Of a DNA stretch of 64,000 bases, positions 54,517 through 63,899 are shown in pieces (the stretch's first letter is position 1; every line of letters starts with the position of its first letter). The translations under genes were made by a program, and so were the position numbers. The DNA is taken from NCBI GenBank assembly GCA_900100475.1, contig FMTU01000005.1, positions 124,001 through 188,000 of the forward strand, read 5' to 3'. The notes beneath the pieces were generated by a model. It did not search any database. It had not been told where the DNA came from and was given only the letters and a program-made list of their open reading frames with translations. The DNA comes from Sphingobium faniae. Its GTDB lineage: Bacteria; Pseudomonadota; Alphaproteobacteria; Sphingomonadales; Sphingomonadaceae.

Positions 54517-55308
54517 ATGACCGATCTCAACGGTAAATTCTTCTGGTATGAACTGATGACAAGCGACCCGCAGGCCGCGATCGCCTTTTACGGCGGCGTG
54601 GCCGGGTGGAGCGCGCAGGCTTTTGAAGGCGGCGACCATGGCTATCATGTGGTTTCGGGCAGCGCGGGACCGCTGGGCGGGATCATGGCGATCCCGGCGG
54701 AGGCCAGGGATTGCGGCATGGCGCCATGGTGGGGCGGCTATATCGGGTCGGCGGATGTCGATGCCGATGCCAAACGCCTGACCGACGCCGGCGGCAAGGT
54801 GCAGCGCCCGCCGGAGGATATACCGGGCGTGGGGCGCTTTGCGGTGATGGCCGATCCGGGCGGCGCGACCTTCCTGTTGCTCAAGGGTTCCAGCCCCGAA
54901 GGGATGGACGCGCCTTCGCCGATGGCGATGGGCCATGTCGGCTGGCATGAGCTTTATTCCGGCGATTTCGACGCTGACCTCGCCTTCTACACATCGCAAT
55001 TCGGATGGGGGAAGGGCGAGGCCATGGATATGGGCGAGATGGGCAGCTACCAGCTTTTCTCCATGTCCGGCGGCACGGATTTCAACAGCATGTCGGGCGG
55101 CATGATGAAGAAACCGCCGGTGATGCCCCAGCCGCTCTGGCTGTTCTACTTCGTGGTGGGCGATATCGACGAAGCGCTGGACAGGGTGAAGGCGGGCGGC
55201 GGGACCGTGCTCAACGGCCCGATGGAAGTGCCCGGCGGCGCATGGATCATCCAGGCAACCGACCCGCAGGGCGCGATGTTCGCGCTTGTCGGCATGCGCG
55301 CAGGCTGA
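54517..55308 (+). CDS. VOC family protein with two VOC modules
   Basis: The 263-residue protein consists of two VOC modules: GKFFWYELMTSDPQAAIAFYGGVAGW and a second, GHVGWHELYSGDFDADLAFYTSQFGW. Each has a FYxxxFGW or GW-type turn common to the glyoxalase/extradiol superfamily. Such two-module proteins resemble the 27 kDa antigen Cfp30B-like group. The substrate is unknown. Confidence 0.85.
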   Translation: MTDLNGKFFWYELMTSDPQAAIAFYGGVAGWSAQAFEGGDHGYHVVSGSAGPLGGIMAIPAEARDCGMAPWWGGYIGSADVDADAKRLTDAGGKVQRPPEDIPGVGRFAVMADPGGATFLLLKGSSPEGMDAPSPMAMGHVGWHELYSGDFDADLAFYTSQFGWGKGEAMDMGEMGSYQLFSMSGGTDFNSMSGGMMKKPPVMPQPLWLFYFVVGDIDEALDRVKAGGGTVLNGPMEVPGGAWIIQATDPQGAMFALVGMRAG

Positions 55309-55320
55309 AGGAGGACGATC

Positions 55321-55812
55321 ATGTCGAAGATATCTCCATGCCTGTGGTTCGACGGACAGGCCGAGGAAGCGGCGCGTTTCTACACTTCCGTCTTTGGTGG
55401 ATCGGTGGATGGGATCAGCCATTATCCGCCCGGCGCATCCTCGCCTTCCCCCTTCAGGGAGGGGGATGTGCTGCTGGTGGAGTTCACCCTGTTCGGCCAG
55501 AGCTATCAAGCGCTGAACGGCGGGCCGCAATTCACTTTCGACGAAGCCGTCTCCCTGTCCGTCGCCTGCCAGGATCAGGCGGAAATCGACCGCTTGTTCG
55601 ATGCGCTGACGGCGGACGGCGGGCAGCCGGGGCCGTGCGGCTGGGTCAAGGATAAATATGGCCTGTCATGGCAATTGGCGCCGGAAGAAATCCTGGCCCT
55701 GCAAAAGAGCGGCGACAAGGAAGCGATCGGCCGCATGATGGCGGCGCTGATGACGATGGGAAAGCTGGACATCGCGGCGCTGAAAGCCGCTTTCGAGGGA
55801 GAGGTGGCATGA
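55321..55812 (+). CDS. VOC family protein of the PhnB/3-demethylubiquinone-like type
   Basis: The 163-residue protein starts MSKISPCLWFDGQAEEAARFYTSVFG split over the first residues, a signature of the PhnB-like VOC group that used to be called 3-demethylubiquinone-9 3-methyltransferase. It has FTFDEAVSLSVACQDQAEIDRLFDAL and GWVKDKYGLSWQLAP. No methyltransferase motif is present, so the old name should not be used. The stop overlaps the AHSA1 gene start (ATGA). Confidence 0.87.
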   Translation: MSKISPCLWFDGQAEEAARFYTSVFGGSVDGISHYPPGASSPSPFREGDVLLVEFTLFGQSYQALNGGPQFTFDEAVSLSVACQDQAEIDRLFDALTADGGQPGPCGWVKDKYGLSWQLAPEEILALQKSGDKEAIGRMMAALMTMGKLDIAALKAAFEGEVA

Positions 55813-56276
55813 GCGGCGCGGAATTGGAACTGTCGGTGACGCGCCAGATCGACGCGCCGCGCGCCATCGCATGGAAAGTGTGGACCGACCTCAAGGACGA
55901 ATGGTTCTGTCCCAAACCGTGGCGGGCCGAGGTGATCGAGGAGGATATGCGCCCCGGCGGCCGCAGCGCCGTCCGCATGTTCGGTCCCGATGGCGAGGAC
56001 ACCGGCCCGATGGAGGGCGTATTCCTGGAAGTGACGCCGCAGGAGCGCGTCGTTACCACCGACGCCTATGCCGCCGGCTGGGTGCCGCAAAAACCGTTCA
56101 TGACCGCGATCTGGAGCTTCGCGGACGAGGGGGAGGGCACGCGCTTCACCGCCACGGCCCGCCATTGGGACGCGGAATCGCTCAAGCAGCATGAGGAGAT
56201 GGGCTTCCATCCCGGCTGGGACCAGATGGCCGATCAGTTCAAGGCGCTGTGCGAAACGTCCGCCGCCAGCGCCTGA
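55809..56276 (+). CDS. SRPBCC family protein (AHSA1/START-like)
   Basis: The 155-residue protein is an SRPBCC-fold protein of the activator-of-Hsp90 homology type: LSVTRQIDAPRAIAWKVWTD, KPWRAEVIEEDMRPGG and TRFTATARHWDAESLKQHEEMGFHPGW. These proteins bind hydrophobic ligands; the function is unknown. It closes the five-gene cluster behind HxlR and overlaps the PhnB-like gene by 4 nt. Confidence 0.87.
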   Translation: MSGAELELSVTRQIDAPRAIAWKVWTDLKDEWFCPKPWRAEVIEEDMRPGGRSAVRMFGPDGEDTGPMEGVFLEVTPQERVVTTDAYAAGWVPQKPFMTAIWSFADEGEGTRFTATARHWDAESLKQHEEMGFHPGWDQMADQFKALCETSAASA

Positions 56277-56350
56277 CGCGGCCATCGCCTCTTTCGGTTT
56301 CGATACGAATCGCATTGGAGGCGGGCCGTTCATCTGATAGCGGATGAGAC

Positions 56351-58624
56351 ATGCTCAGCACGCCCGCCGCCGCCGCCCGACTGATCCTCACCAGCTTGCA
56401 GGAGGTCATGGCGGCGCGGTCGAGCGCGCAGGCCAAGCTGAACAAGGTGGTCGACATCATCGGCCAGTCCTTGTCGAGCGAAGTCTGCTCTATCTATCTG
56501 GTGCGCGGCGGCGTGCTGGAACTGTTCGCGACGCGGGGGCTGAATCAGGACGCGGTCCATGTCACTCGCCTGGCCATGGGGGAGGGACTGGTCGGCCTCA
56601 TCGCCACGAATGTCGAGACGCTGAACCTGGACGAAGCGGCGGCGCATCCCGACTATGCCTATCGCCCCGAAACCGGCGAGGAACTGTTCCACAGCTTTGC
56701 AGGCGTGCCCATCGTCCGGCGCGAGCGGGCCATCGGCGTGCTCTGCATCCAGCATGTCGAACCGCGCCGCTATGAAGAGGTGGAGATAGAAGCGCTTCAG
56801 ACCGTCGCCATGGTGCTGTCCGAACTGATCGCCAATGCCGAACTGGCCGATAACGGTCCGGTGGACCAGCGTGAACAGGAAACCGGCACGATCGCCCTGC
56901 ACGGCCTGCAACTGGTGATGGGCATGGCGCGCGGCCATGCGGTTTTCCACCAGCCGCGCGTCCAGATCGAACATACCGTTGCGGAAGATGTGGAGGCGGA
57001 ACGACAGCGCCTCATTTCCGCCTTTGCGAAAATGCGCGAGCAGGTCGACCGCATGACCGGCTCCATCGACTTCGGCATGGAGGGCGAGCATCAGGAGGTT
57101 CTCGAAACCTACAAGATGTTCGCTTATGACGAGGGCTGGATCCGTCGCATCAACGAAGCCATCGACAGCGGCCTGACCGCCGAAGCCGCCATCGAGCGGG
57201 TGCAGCAGCGCACCCGGATGCGGATGCGCCAGATCGACGATCCGTTGTTGCAGGATCGGATGCACGATCTGGAGGACCTCTCCAACCGGCTGCTGCGGAT
57301 CGTGTCGGGGCAATTGGGCACCGCGGCGCAGCTTGGCCTGCGGCAGGACGCGATCCTGATCGCGCGCAATCTGGGACCGGCCGAACTGCTGGAATATGAC
57401 CGGCGACGGTTGAAAGGCGTGATCCTGGAGGAAGGGTCGCTGACCGCCCATGTCACCATCGTCGCCCGCGCCATGGGCGTGCCGGTGCTGGGTCGGGTGC
57501 GGAGCATCCGGCATCAGGTGAATGAAGGCGACCTGCTGCTGATGGACGTGGCGGCCAATGCGCTGCTGATCCGCCCGACCGCCGACATGGACGAGGCGTT
57601 CGAGAACAAACTGCACGTCACGCAGAAGCGCCGCGCCGAATTCGCCGCCATGCGCGACCTGCCGTCCGTCACGAAGGACGGCGCGCGGATCGAGTTGATG
57701 GTGAACGCGGGGCTGCGCGACGACGCGCAGGCGCTCGACATGGTGGGGGCGGACGGCATCGGCCTGTTCCGCACGGAGTTCCAGTTCCTCGTTTCCTCCA
57801 CCCTGCCGCAGCGGGAAAAGCAGCAGCGGCTCTACAAGGACGTGCTGGACGCGGCGGGCGACCGCCCCGTCATCTTCCGTACCGTCGACATCGGCGGGGA
57901 CAAGGCGCTGCCCTATATGCAGCGCGATGGCGAAGAACTGGAGGATAATCCGGCGATGGGCTGGCGCGCCTTGCGGCTGGCGCTGGACCGCGACGGGCTG
58001 ATGAAGGCGCAGGCTCGCGCCTTGCTGGAGGCGGCGGCGGGCAAGGTGCTGCACATCATGTTCCCGATGGTGTCGGAGCCATGGGAATATGAACAGGCGC
58101 GCGGGCTGGTTGAACATCAGCGTCAATGGCTGGTGAAGCAGCGCAAGAAGGTGCCCATCGCGGTCCGATATGGCGCGATGCTGGAGGTGCCCGCTCTGGC
58201 GGAGGTACTCGACATATTGTTGCCGCGCATCGACTTCCTGTCCATCGGCACCAACGATCTGACGCAATTCCTGTTCGCGGCCGACCGGGCGCATCCCCGT
58301 CTGGCGGAACGCTATGACTGGCTCAGCATCGCCATCATCCGCTTCCTCGATCGGGTGGTGCGGGCCTGCGACGCGCAGAAGGTGCCGGTCGGCGTGTGCG
58401 GCGAAATGGGCGGGCGCACGTTGGAAGCCATGGCGCTGATCGGCCTTGGCGTGCGGCGTCTTTCGATCACCCCTGCCTCCGTCGGGCCGGTGAAGGCGAT
58501 GATCCGCTCCGTCGATGTGGCGGAGTTGCAGATCTTTGTCCGGGATGTGCTGGATCGCTGCGTGGTCGATATTCGCGGCAGCCTTGCCCAATGGGCGGCG
58601 GACAAGGGCGTCGAACTGAGTTGA
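56351..58624 (+). CDS. ptsP: Phosphoenolpyruvate--protein phosphotransferase, nitrogen PTS EI (EI-Ntr)
   Basis: PtsP transfers phosphate from PEP to NPr in the nitrogen phosphotransfer system. The 757-residue protein has an N-terminal GAF domain (about 15-155) and an enzyme I part. The phospho-acceptor is His367 in LTAHVTIVARAMGVPVLG, and the PEP-binding C-terminal barrel has GLFRTEFQFL, FRTVDIGGDKALPY and VGVCGEMGG with the catalytic Cys. The GAF domain senses glutamine and 2-oxoglutarate in some species. NPr and EIIA-Ntr are not in the window. Confidence 0.95.
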   Translation: MLSTPAAAARLILTSLQEVMAARSSAQAKLNKVVDIIGQSLSSEVCSIYLVRGGVLELFATRGLNQDAVHVTRLAMGEGLVGLIATNVETLNLDEAAAHPDYAYRPETGEELFHSFAGVPIVRRERAIGVLCIQHVEPRRYEEVEIEALQTVAMVLSELIANAELADNGPVDQREQETGTIALHGLQLVMGMARGHAVFHQPRVQIEHTVAEDVEAERQRLISAFAKMREQVDRMTGSIDFGMEGEHQEVLETYKMFAYDEGWIRRINEAIDSGLTAEAAIERVQQRTRMRMRQIDDPLLQDRMHDLEDLSNRLLRIVSGQLGTAAQLGLRQDAILIARNLGPAELLEYDRRRLKGVILEEGSLTAHVTIVARAMGVPVLGRVRSIRHQVNEGDLLLMDVAANALLIRPTADMDEAFENKLHVTQKRRAEFAAMRDLPSVTKDGARIELMVNAGLRDDAQALDMVGADGIGLFRTEFQFLVSSTLPQREKQQRLYKDVLDAAGDRPVIFRTVDIGGDKALPYMQRDGEELEDNPAMGWRALRLALDRDGLMKAQARALLEAAAGKVLHIMFPMVSEPWEYEQARGLVEHQRQWLVKQRKKVPIAVRYGAMLEVPALAEVLDILLPRIDFLSIGTNDLTQFLFAADRAHPRLAERYDWLSIAIIRFLDRVVRACDAQKVPVGVCGEMGGRTLEAMALIGLGVRRLSITPASVGPVKAMIRSVDVAELQIFVRDVLDRCVVDIRGSLAQWAADKGVELS

Positions 58625-58699
58625 ACCTTTTCGTCCCGGCGTTGACAATCCCCGTCCCACAATGAGACAAGGCCGACCATCCAGGGGTCGCGGAGCAGC

Positions 58700-59572
58700 A
58701 TGGCAGAAGAACCGGAAATCGAAACCGGCGCGGTCGACGCGCAGGAAAGCCAAACCGCAACGCCCGGCGTGAAGCTGCGCGCCGCGCGGGAGGCGCAGGG
58801 GCTGACGATACAGGATGTGGCGACCCGCACGCGCATCGCGCAGCGGCAACTGGAAGCCATTGAAAAGGACGATTATGCCGCGCTGCCCGGCATTCCCTAT
58901 GCCGTGGGTTTCGCCCGTGCCTATGCGCGCGCGGTGAATGTGGACGAAGTGGTCATCGCCGCCGAAGTGCGTCAGGCTGTCCATAATTCCGAACTGGGCG
59001 CGAACCGTTATGAAATGTTCGAGCCGACCGATCCCGCGCGGGTGCCGTCTCGGACGCTGGCATGGACGGCGGCGGTCATCGCCATCGTGCTGGTGGCCGG
59101 TTTCGCCCTGTGGCGTTCCCAGTTGCTGACCCCGCCCACGACCGAGGAAATCGCCCAGCAGGAAGAAGCTGCGCCTGCCGCGCCGCGGGATCAGGCGAGC
59201 AGCGCGCCGGCCGCGCCCGTCGACCAGACCGTGGTTTTCACGGCCAATGATGATGTCTGGCTCCGCATTTACGACGAAACGGGCGAGCGTCTGAAGGACG
59301 GCCTCATGAAGAAGGGCGAGAGTTTCACCTTGCCCGCCAATGCCCGCAACCCGATGATCCTGACCGGACGGCCGCAGGCGCTGGACGTGACGGTAGGGGG
59401 CAAGCCGGTCCCGCCGCTGGGCGCGGCCGACCGTACGATTTCCGATGTGCCCGTCAATGCCGAAGCGCTGCTCTCGCGCGCCGTGCCGCCCGTCGTCCCC
59501 ACGACGCAGGGGGCCGCCGCCACGCCCGCCCCAGCCGTGCGGTCGCCTGAAGAAACGCCCGCTGTTCCCTAG
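58700..59572 (+). CDS. rodZ: RodZ-like HTH cytoskeleton protein
   Basis: RodZ links the MreB cytoskeleton to the inner membrane. The 290-residue protein has an N-terminal helix-turn-helix domain (about 24-95; LRAAREAQGLTIQDVATRTRI, LPGIPYAVGFARAYAR), a transmembrane helix (about 119-137), and a periplasmic DUF4115 beta-domain (about 170-255; DDVWLRIYDETGERL) with a Pro/Ala-rich end. A perfect TTGACA at 58642 might be its -35, but the -10 is poor. Confidence 0.88.
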   Translation: MAEEPEIETGAVDAQESQTATPGVKLRAAREAQGLTIQDVATRTRIAQRQLEAIEKDDYAALPGIPYAVGFARAYARAVNVDEVVIAAEVRQAVHNSELGANRYEMFEPTDPARVPSRTLAWTAAVIAIVLVAGFALWRSQLLTPPTTEEIAQQEEAAPAAPRDQASSAPAAPVDQTVVFTANDDVWLRIYDETGERLKDGLMKKGESFTLPANARNPMILTGRPQALDVTVGGKPVPPLGAADRTISDVPVNAEALLSRAVPPVVPTTQGAAATPAPAVRSPEETPAVP

Positions 59573-59661
59573 GGGGACAGCCGGTGCGGACGATGAAAGT
59601 CCGCTTTACGGCGCGGAATATCGCCTTATGGTTAAGGGGAAGAATTTAGTCGGGGATAGAC

Positions 59662-60567
59662 ATGCGTAACGCCTTTTTTGCGACCTCCGCATTGGCTTTG
59701 GGGGCGACGGCATCGTTGCTTCTGGCCGTGCCTGCGGCCGCCCAGACCCTGTCACTCGACACGCGGGTCGACCGCATCGAAAAGGAACTGCGCGCCGTCC
59801 AGCGCAAGGTGTTCCCCGCCGGAACGCCGGTCGAGCCGGAAATCACCCGGCCCGCGACCACCACGCCGCCGCCCGGCAGCCCGTCCTCCGCGCCGATCGC
59901 GGACCTGACCGCGCGCGTGGGAACGCTGGAATCGCAGCTCGCCTCGATCACCGGGCAGGTGGAGGAGAACAGCTACAAGCTCCGGCAGCTTGAGGAGGCG
60001 TTCAACAAATATAAGGCCGAACAGGCCAGCCCCGTTCCGGCTTCCGCCCCCGCGGTGAGGCCCACGACCTCTACGTCCGCCGCCGGAACCGCATCGCCTC
60101 CCACGAACTCCGCACCCGCTGGAGCGAGCGAGGCGCGCAAGACCGCTGTCGCCGCCATCGAGCGGCCCAATACAGGGGACGCGGCGGGCGACGCCTATAC
60201 CTATGGCTTCCGCCTGTGGGACGCGAAATTCTATCCGGAGGCGCAGGCGCAACTGAAGTCGGCCGTGGACAAATATGGCGACAGCTCCGTCGCCAGCCGC
60301 GCGCAGAACCTGTTGGGGCGCGCCTATCTGGACGACGGCAAGCCTGCCTTGGCGTCCGTCGCTTTCTACGAAAATTACCAGAAGCGGCCGCGTGGGGACC
60401 GCGCCGCCGACAGCCTGGCTTATCTGGGCGAGGCGCTGATCCAGCTCAAGAAACCGGCCGACGCCTGCAAGGTCTATGCGGAACTGGAGCAGGTCTATGG
60501 CGCGGCCCTGTCGTCCAGCCAGCGCGGCATGATGGAAAAAGGCCGGACCAAAGCCAAATGTAGCTGA
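59662..60567 (+). CDS. cpoB: Tol-Pal system coordinator CpoB/YbgF-like protein
   Basis: CpoB couples peptidoglycan synthesis to outer-membrane constriction. The 301-residue precursor has a signal peptide ending PAAAQT, an N-terminal coiled coil (about 33-50 and 78-125; LTARVGTLESQLASITGQVEE), a Ser/Thr/Pro linker, and C-terminal TPR repeats (about 175-300; YTYGFRLWDAKFYPEAQAQL). tolQRAB-pal are not upstream as in many bacteria; the gene is between rodZ and tilS. Confidence 0.88.
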   Translation: MRNAFFATSALALGATASLLLAVPAAAQTLSLDTRVDRIEKELRAVQRKVFPAGTPVEPEITRPATTTPPPGSPSSAPIADLTARVGTLESQLASITGQVEENSYKLRQLEEAFNKYKAEQASPVPASAPAVRPTTSTSAAGTASPPTNSAPAGASEARKTAVAAIERPNTGDAAGDAYTYGFRLWDAKFYPEAQAQLKSAVDKYGDSSVASRAQNLLGRAYLDDGKPALASVAFYENYQKRPRGDRAADSLAYLGEALIQLKKPADACKVYAELEQVYGAALSSSQRGMMEKGRTKAKCS

Positions 60568-60572
60568 CTAGG

Positions 60573-61526
60573 ATGGCTGGCCCGGCGATGGACGCCGCCG
60601 CTCTGGAGGCGTATGTGCGCGAGGCTGTCGAGGGGCTGGGCGTCGACGTGGACCACGCCCGCTTCGGGATCGCCGTGTCGGGCGGCCCGGACAGCATGGC
60701 CCTGCTGCGCCTGTCGGCTCGCGCCTTTCCGGGGCGAACGGAAGCGGCCACGGTCGATCACGGCCTGCGTCCCGAGTCCGCCGGGGAAGCGGCGATGGTG
60801 CGCGGATGGTGCGCGGCGCAGGGAATAACGCATGTCACCTTGCATCCGGCCGCGCCAAGGACCGGCAATCTGCACGATTGGGGCCGCGCCCAGCGTTATG
60901 CGCTGCTGGAGGCGTGGCGCGTCGCAAGGGGGCTGGACTGGCTCTTCACCGCGCATCATGCCGACGATCAGCTTGAAACCATGCTGATGCGGCTGAACCG
61001 GGGCGCGGGCATTGGCGGGCTGGCGGGCGTTCGGCCGCGCATGGGCCATGTGCTGCGCCCGCTTCTGGACATGCGGAAAAGCGTGCTTCAGGCGCTGGCC
61101 GACGCGGAAGGATTGCCGCATGTGCTGGACCCGTCCAATGCCGATCCGCGCTTTGACCGTGCCCGGATGCGGGCCGCGCTGGCGGAGGCGGACTGGCTCG
61201 ATCCGCAGGCGGCGGCGCGCAGCGCGGCGGCCCTGGCGGAGGCGGAGCAGGCCCTGAACTGGACCGTCGATTCGCTGGCGGATCGCCATCTGCGGCGCGA
61301 AGGAGAAGGCTGGCGGCTGGAGGAAACCGCGTTTCCCCGCGAACTCCAGCGTCGCCTCTTGCTCCGGATGCTGGAGGAGGCCGCGCCCGATGCGCCGCCT
61401 CCGCGCGGCGATTCGCTCGACCGCGCCATCGCCGCCGCCGCCGTGGGCCAGAAAGCCAGTCTGGGCGACTGGCTGTTGGTCGGCGGACCGCAATGGAGAC
61501 TGATTCCCGCTCCCCCGCGCAAATGA
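60573..61526 (+). CDS. tilS: tRNA(Ile)-lysidine synthase
   Basis: TilS converts the wobble C of the AUA-reading tRNA(Ile) to lysidine, which is essential. The 317-residue protein has the PP-loop SGGPDS (36-41), VDHGLRPES, and AHHADDQLETMLMRL, and a short C-terminal region (about 225-317) instead of the longer domains of E. coli TilS. Starts at 60573 and 60588 are both possible. It begins 6 nt after cpoB and precedes ftsH, the order seen in many proteobacteria. Confidence 0.94.
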   Translation: MAGPAMDAAALEAYVREAVEGLGVDVDHARFGIAVSGGPDSMALLRLSARAFPGRTEAATVDHGLRPESAGEAAMVRGWCAAQGITHVTLHPAAPRTGNLHDWGRAQRYALLEAWRVARGLDWLFTAHHADDQLETMLMRLNRGAGIGGLAGVRPRMGHVLRPLLDMRKSVLQALADAEGLPHVLDPSNADPRFDRARMRAALAEADWLDPQAAARSAAALAEAEQALNWTVDSLADRHLRREGEGWRLEETAFPRELQRRLLLRMLEEAAPDAPPPRGDSLDRAIAAAAVGQKASLGDWLLVGGPQWRLIPAPPRK

Positions 61527-61650
61527 AGCGGGGAGGTTCCACGGGTCGGCCTGTCTCTTCCACATTTCGTCGCTTTGTTGCGTCGCAATGAGCTTTTCTT
61601 CATCGCCATCATGGTTATGGCCCCCTCGTTCACGGCAAGGATATTAGGAC

Positions 61651-61842
61651 ATGATGGAATTTGCAGCGCTGACCTTCGGTTTGCTGGCCAGCGTCATCCT
61701 TTCGGCGGCGCAGCGTAACCGCAAGCTGGCGCGTCCTCATCCGCCCTTGCTGCTTTATGTCGGCTATTTGCTCTGCGGCGTGTCGGCGGGCATCGCGCTG
61801 GTGCTGTCCTATATCGCGCTGACATTGATCGCGGGAAGCTGA
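61651..61842 (+). CDS. Small two-helix membrane protein
   Basis: The 63-residue product has two hydrophobic segments (about 3-18 and 33-58; LLLYVGYLLCGVSAGIALVL) separated by a basic loop QRNRKLARPHPP. No domain is recognised. AAGGATATTAGGAC precedes the ATG. The position immediately upstream of ftsH suggests a possible link to membrane proteolysis, without direct evidence. Confidence 0.6.
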   Translation: MMEFAALTFGLLASVILSAAQRNRKLARPHPPLLLYVGYLLCGVSAGIALVLSYIALTLIAGS

Positions 61843-61847
61843 CCCGC

Positions 61848-61875
61848 TTGCGATTCTGCCCGCGCGCCCTATCTT
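61848..61875 (+). promoter_or_regulatory. Possible ftsH promoter
   Basis: TTGCGA (61848-61853), a 16-nt spacer and TATCTT (61870-61875) resemble a sigma-70 promoter ending 21 nt before the ftsH start. The match is moderate. Confidence 0.3.
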
Positions 61876-61896
61876 GCGAGGGGAAAGTGAGTATTG

Positions 61897-63846
61897 ATGA
61901 ACGACGATAAAGACCCGCAGGGCAATCCCTGGATCAAGAGCGCCATGATTTGGGCAGGGGTGATCATCGCCCTGCTGCTTTTCGTCTCCATGTTCGACAG
62001 CCGCACGGCGACGAGCGCGGGCACGGGCATCGCCTATTCCGAATTCCGTTCCAAGGTGCAGGAAGGGCAGGTGAAGGATGTCGCCATCGCGCCCGACCGC
62101 ATTTCCGGCACTTTGTCGAGCGGCCAGAAATTCAGCACCGTTCCGGTCAACGATCCGGGCCTCACCGGCCTGCTGGATGACTATAACGTCAAATATTCCG
62201 GCCAGCCGGAGGAACAGCCCAGCTTCTGGATGATCCTGATCTACCAGTCGCTGCCGTTCCTGCTGATCCTGGGCATCGCCTTCTTCGTGCTGCGCCAGAT
62301 GCAGAAAGGCGGCGGCGCGGGCGGCGCGATGGGCTTTGGCAAGTCGAAGGCCAAGCTGCTCACCGAAAAACATGGCAAAGTCACTTTCGATGACGTCGCG
62401 GGCATCGACGAGGCGCGCGAGGAACTGCAGGAAATCGTCGAGTTCCTGAAAGACCCCACCAAGTTCGCGCGCCTGGGCGGCAAGATCCCGAAGGGCGCGC
62501 TGCTGGTCGGTTCGCCCGGCACCGGCAAGACCCTGCTCGCCCGCGCCATCGCGGGGGAGGCGGGCGTGCCCTTCTTCACCATTTCCGGTTCCGATTTCGT
62601 CGAAATGTTCGTCGGCGTCGGCGCGAGCCGGGTGCGCGACATGTTCGAGCAGGCGAAGAAGAATTCGCCCTGCATCGTCTTCATCGACGAAATCGACGCG
62701 GTCGGCCGTCATCGCGGCGCGGGCCTTGGCAATGGCAATGACGAGCGCGAGCAGACGCTGAACCAGCTTCTGGTCGAGATGGACGGCTTTGAATCGAACG
62801 AGGGCATCATCATCGTCGCGGCCACCAACCGCCCCGACGTGCTCGATCCCGCGCTGCTGCGTCCGGGCCGGTTCGACCGGCAGGTCGTGGTGCCGCGCCC
62901 CGACATAGAAGGGCGCGAGAAGATCCTTGCCGTCCACATGAAGAAGGTGCCGCTGGCCCCCGACGTCAATCCCCGCGTCATCGCGCGCGGCACACCGGGT
63001 TTTTCCGGCGCGGACCTTGCCAACCTCGTCAATGAGGCCGCGTTGATGGCCGCGCGCCGGGGCAAGCGCCTCGTCGCCATGGACGAGTTCGAGGCGGCCA
63101 AGGACAAGGTCATGATGGGCAGCGAGCGCCGCTCCATGGTCATGACTGAGGACGAGAAGAAGATGACCGCCTATCATGAGGCGGGCCACGCCATCGTCGC
63201 GGTCCATGAACCCGCGTCCGACCCGATCCACAAGGCGACGATCATCCCGCGCGGCCGTGCGCTGGGCATGGTGATGCGCCTGCCGGAGCGGGACAGCTAC
63301 AGCTATCATCGCGACAAGATGCATGCGAACATGGCCGTCGCCATGGGCGGGCGCGTCGCCGAGGAGATCATCTTCGGCTATGACAAGGTGTCGTCGGGCG
63401 CTTCGGGCGACATCCAATATGCGACCAAGCTCGCTCGTGACATGGTCACGCAATGGGGCATGTCGGACGAACTGGGACCGCTGCAATATGAGGAGCAGCA
63501 GGGCGAAACCTTTCTCGGCTATTCGCAGAGCCAGCGCGTCCATATGTCGGACGAGACGGCCAAGCTGATCGACAAGGAAATTCGCGGTCTGGTCGAACAG
63601 GGCTATTCCCGGGCGCAGGAAGTGCTGAAAGGGCATGAGGACCAGTTGCACCTGCTCGCCAATGCGATGCTGGAATATGAGACGCTTTCGGGCGAAGAGA
63701 TCAAGACACTGCTCGACAAGGGAGAGATCACCCGCGACGACGGCACTACGATCAAGCCTTCGGCAATCCCGGTGGCCGGTTCCTCCATCCCCAAGACGCG
63801 CAAGCGCAAGGGACCGTTCGGCGACCCGTCCCCCGCCGGGGCGTGA
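61897..63846 (+). CDS. ftsH: ATP-dependent zinc metalloprotease FtsH
   Basis: FtsH is the inner-membrane AAA protease that degrades misfolded membrane proteins and short-lived regulators. The 649-residue protein has two transmembrane segments (about 14-33 and 108-128), the AAA module with Walker A GSPGTGKT (about 204-211) and Walker [11 protein letters not shown], and the zinc site HEAGH (427-431) in the protease domain. GAGGGGAAAG precedes the ATG at 61897; the TTG at 61894 adds one residue. A strong terminator follows. Confidence 0.98.
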   Translation: MNDDKDPQGNPWIKSAMIWAGVIIALLLFVSMFDSRTATSAGTGIAYSEFRSKVQEGQVKDVAIAPDRISGTLSSGQKFSTVPVNDPGLTGLLDDYNVKYSGQPEEQPSFWMILIYQSLPFLLILGIAFFVLRQMQKGGGAGGAMGFGKSKAKLLTEKHGKVTFDDVAGIDEAREELQEIVEFLKDPTKFARLGGKIPKGALLVGSPGTGKTLLARAIAGEAGVPFFTISGSDFVEMFVGVGASRVRDMFEQAKKNSPCIVFIDEIDAVGRHRGAGLGNGNDEREQTLNQLLVEMDGFESNEGIIIVAATNRPDVLDPALLRPGRFDRQVVVPRPDIEGREKILAVHMKKVPLAPDVNPRVIARGTPGFSGADLANLVNEAALMAARRGKRLVAMDEFEAAKDKVMMGSERRSMVMTEDEKKMTAYHEAGHAIVAVHEPASDPIHKATIIPRGRALGMVMRLPERDSYSYHRDKMHANMAVAMGGRVAEEIIFGYDKVSSGASGDIQYATKLARDMVTQWGMSDELGPLQYEEQQGETFLGYSQSQRVHMSDETAKLIDKEIRGLVEQGYSRAQEVLKGHEDQLHLLANAMLEYETLSGEEIKTLLDKGEITRDDGTTIKPSAIPVAGSSIPKTRKRKGPFGDPSPAGA

Positions 63847-63869
63847 TGGCCAGCGGATGATGAAAGGAG

Positions 63870-63899
63870 AGGCGCGGCGATTTCCGCGCCTTTCTTTTT
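63870..63899 (+). terminator. Intrinsic terminator of ftsH
   Basis: The stem AGGCGCGG / CCGCGCCT (loop CGATTT) is followed by TTCTTTTT, 23 nt after the ftsH stop codon. Confidence 0.85.

Noticed and set aside
55321-55812. 3-Demethylubiquinone 3-methyltransferase
   Set aside because: The name is historical for PhnB-like VOC proteins. No SAM-binding motif is present, and a true ubiG lies at 48077-48820.
56330-58984. Open frame of 884 codons on the minus strand
   Set aside because: Antisense to ptsP, which has clear GAF and enzyme I motifs. The composition is that of a shadow frame.
61630-63651. Open frame of 673 codons on the minus strand
   Set aside because: Antisense to ftsH, whose AAA and zinc protease motifs are unambiguous.
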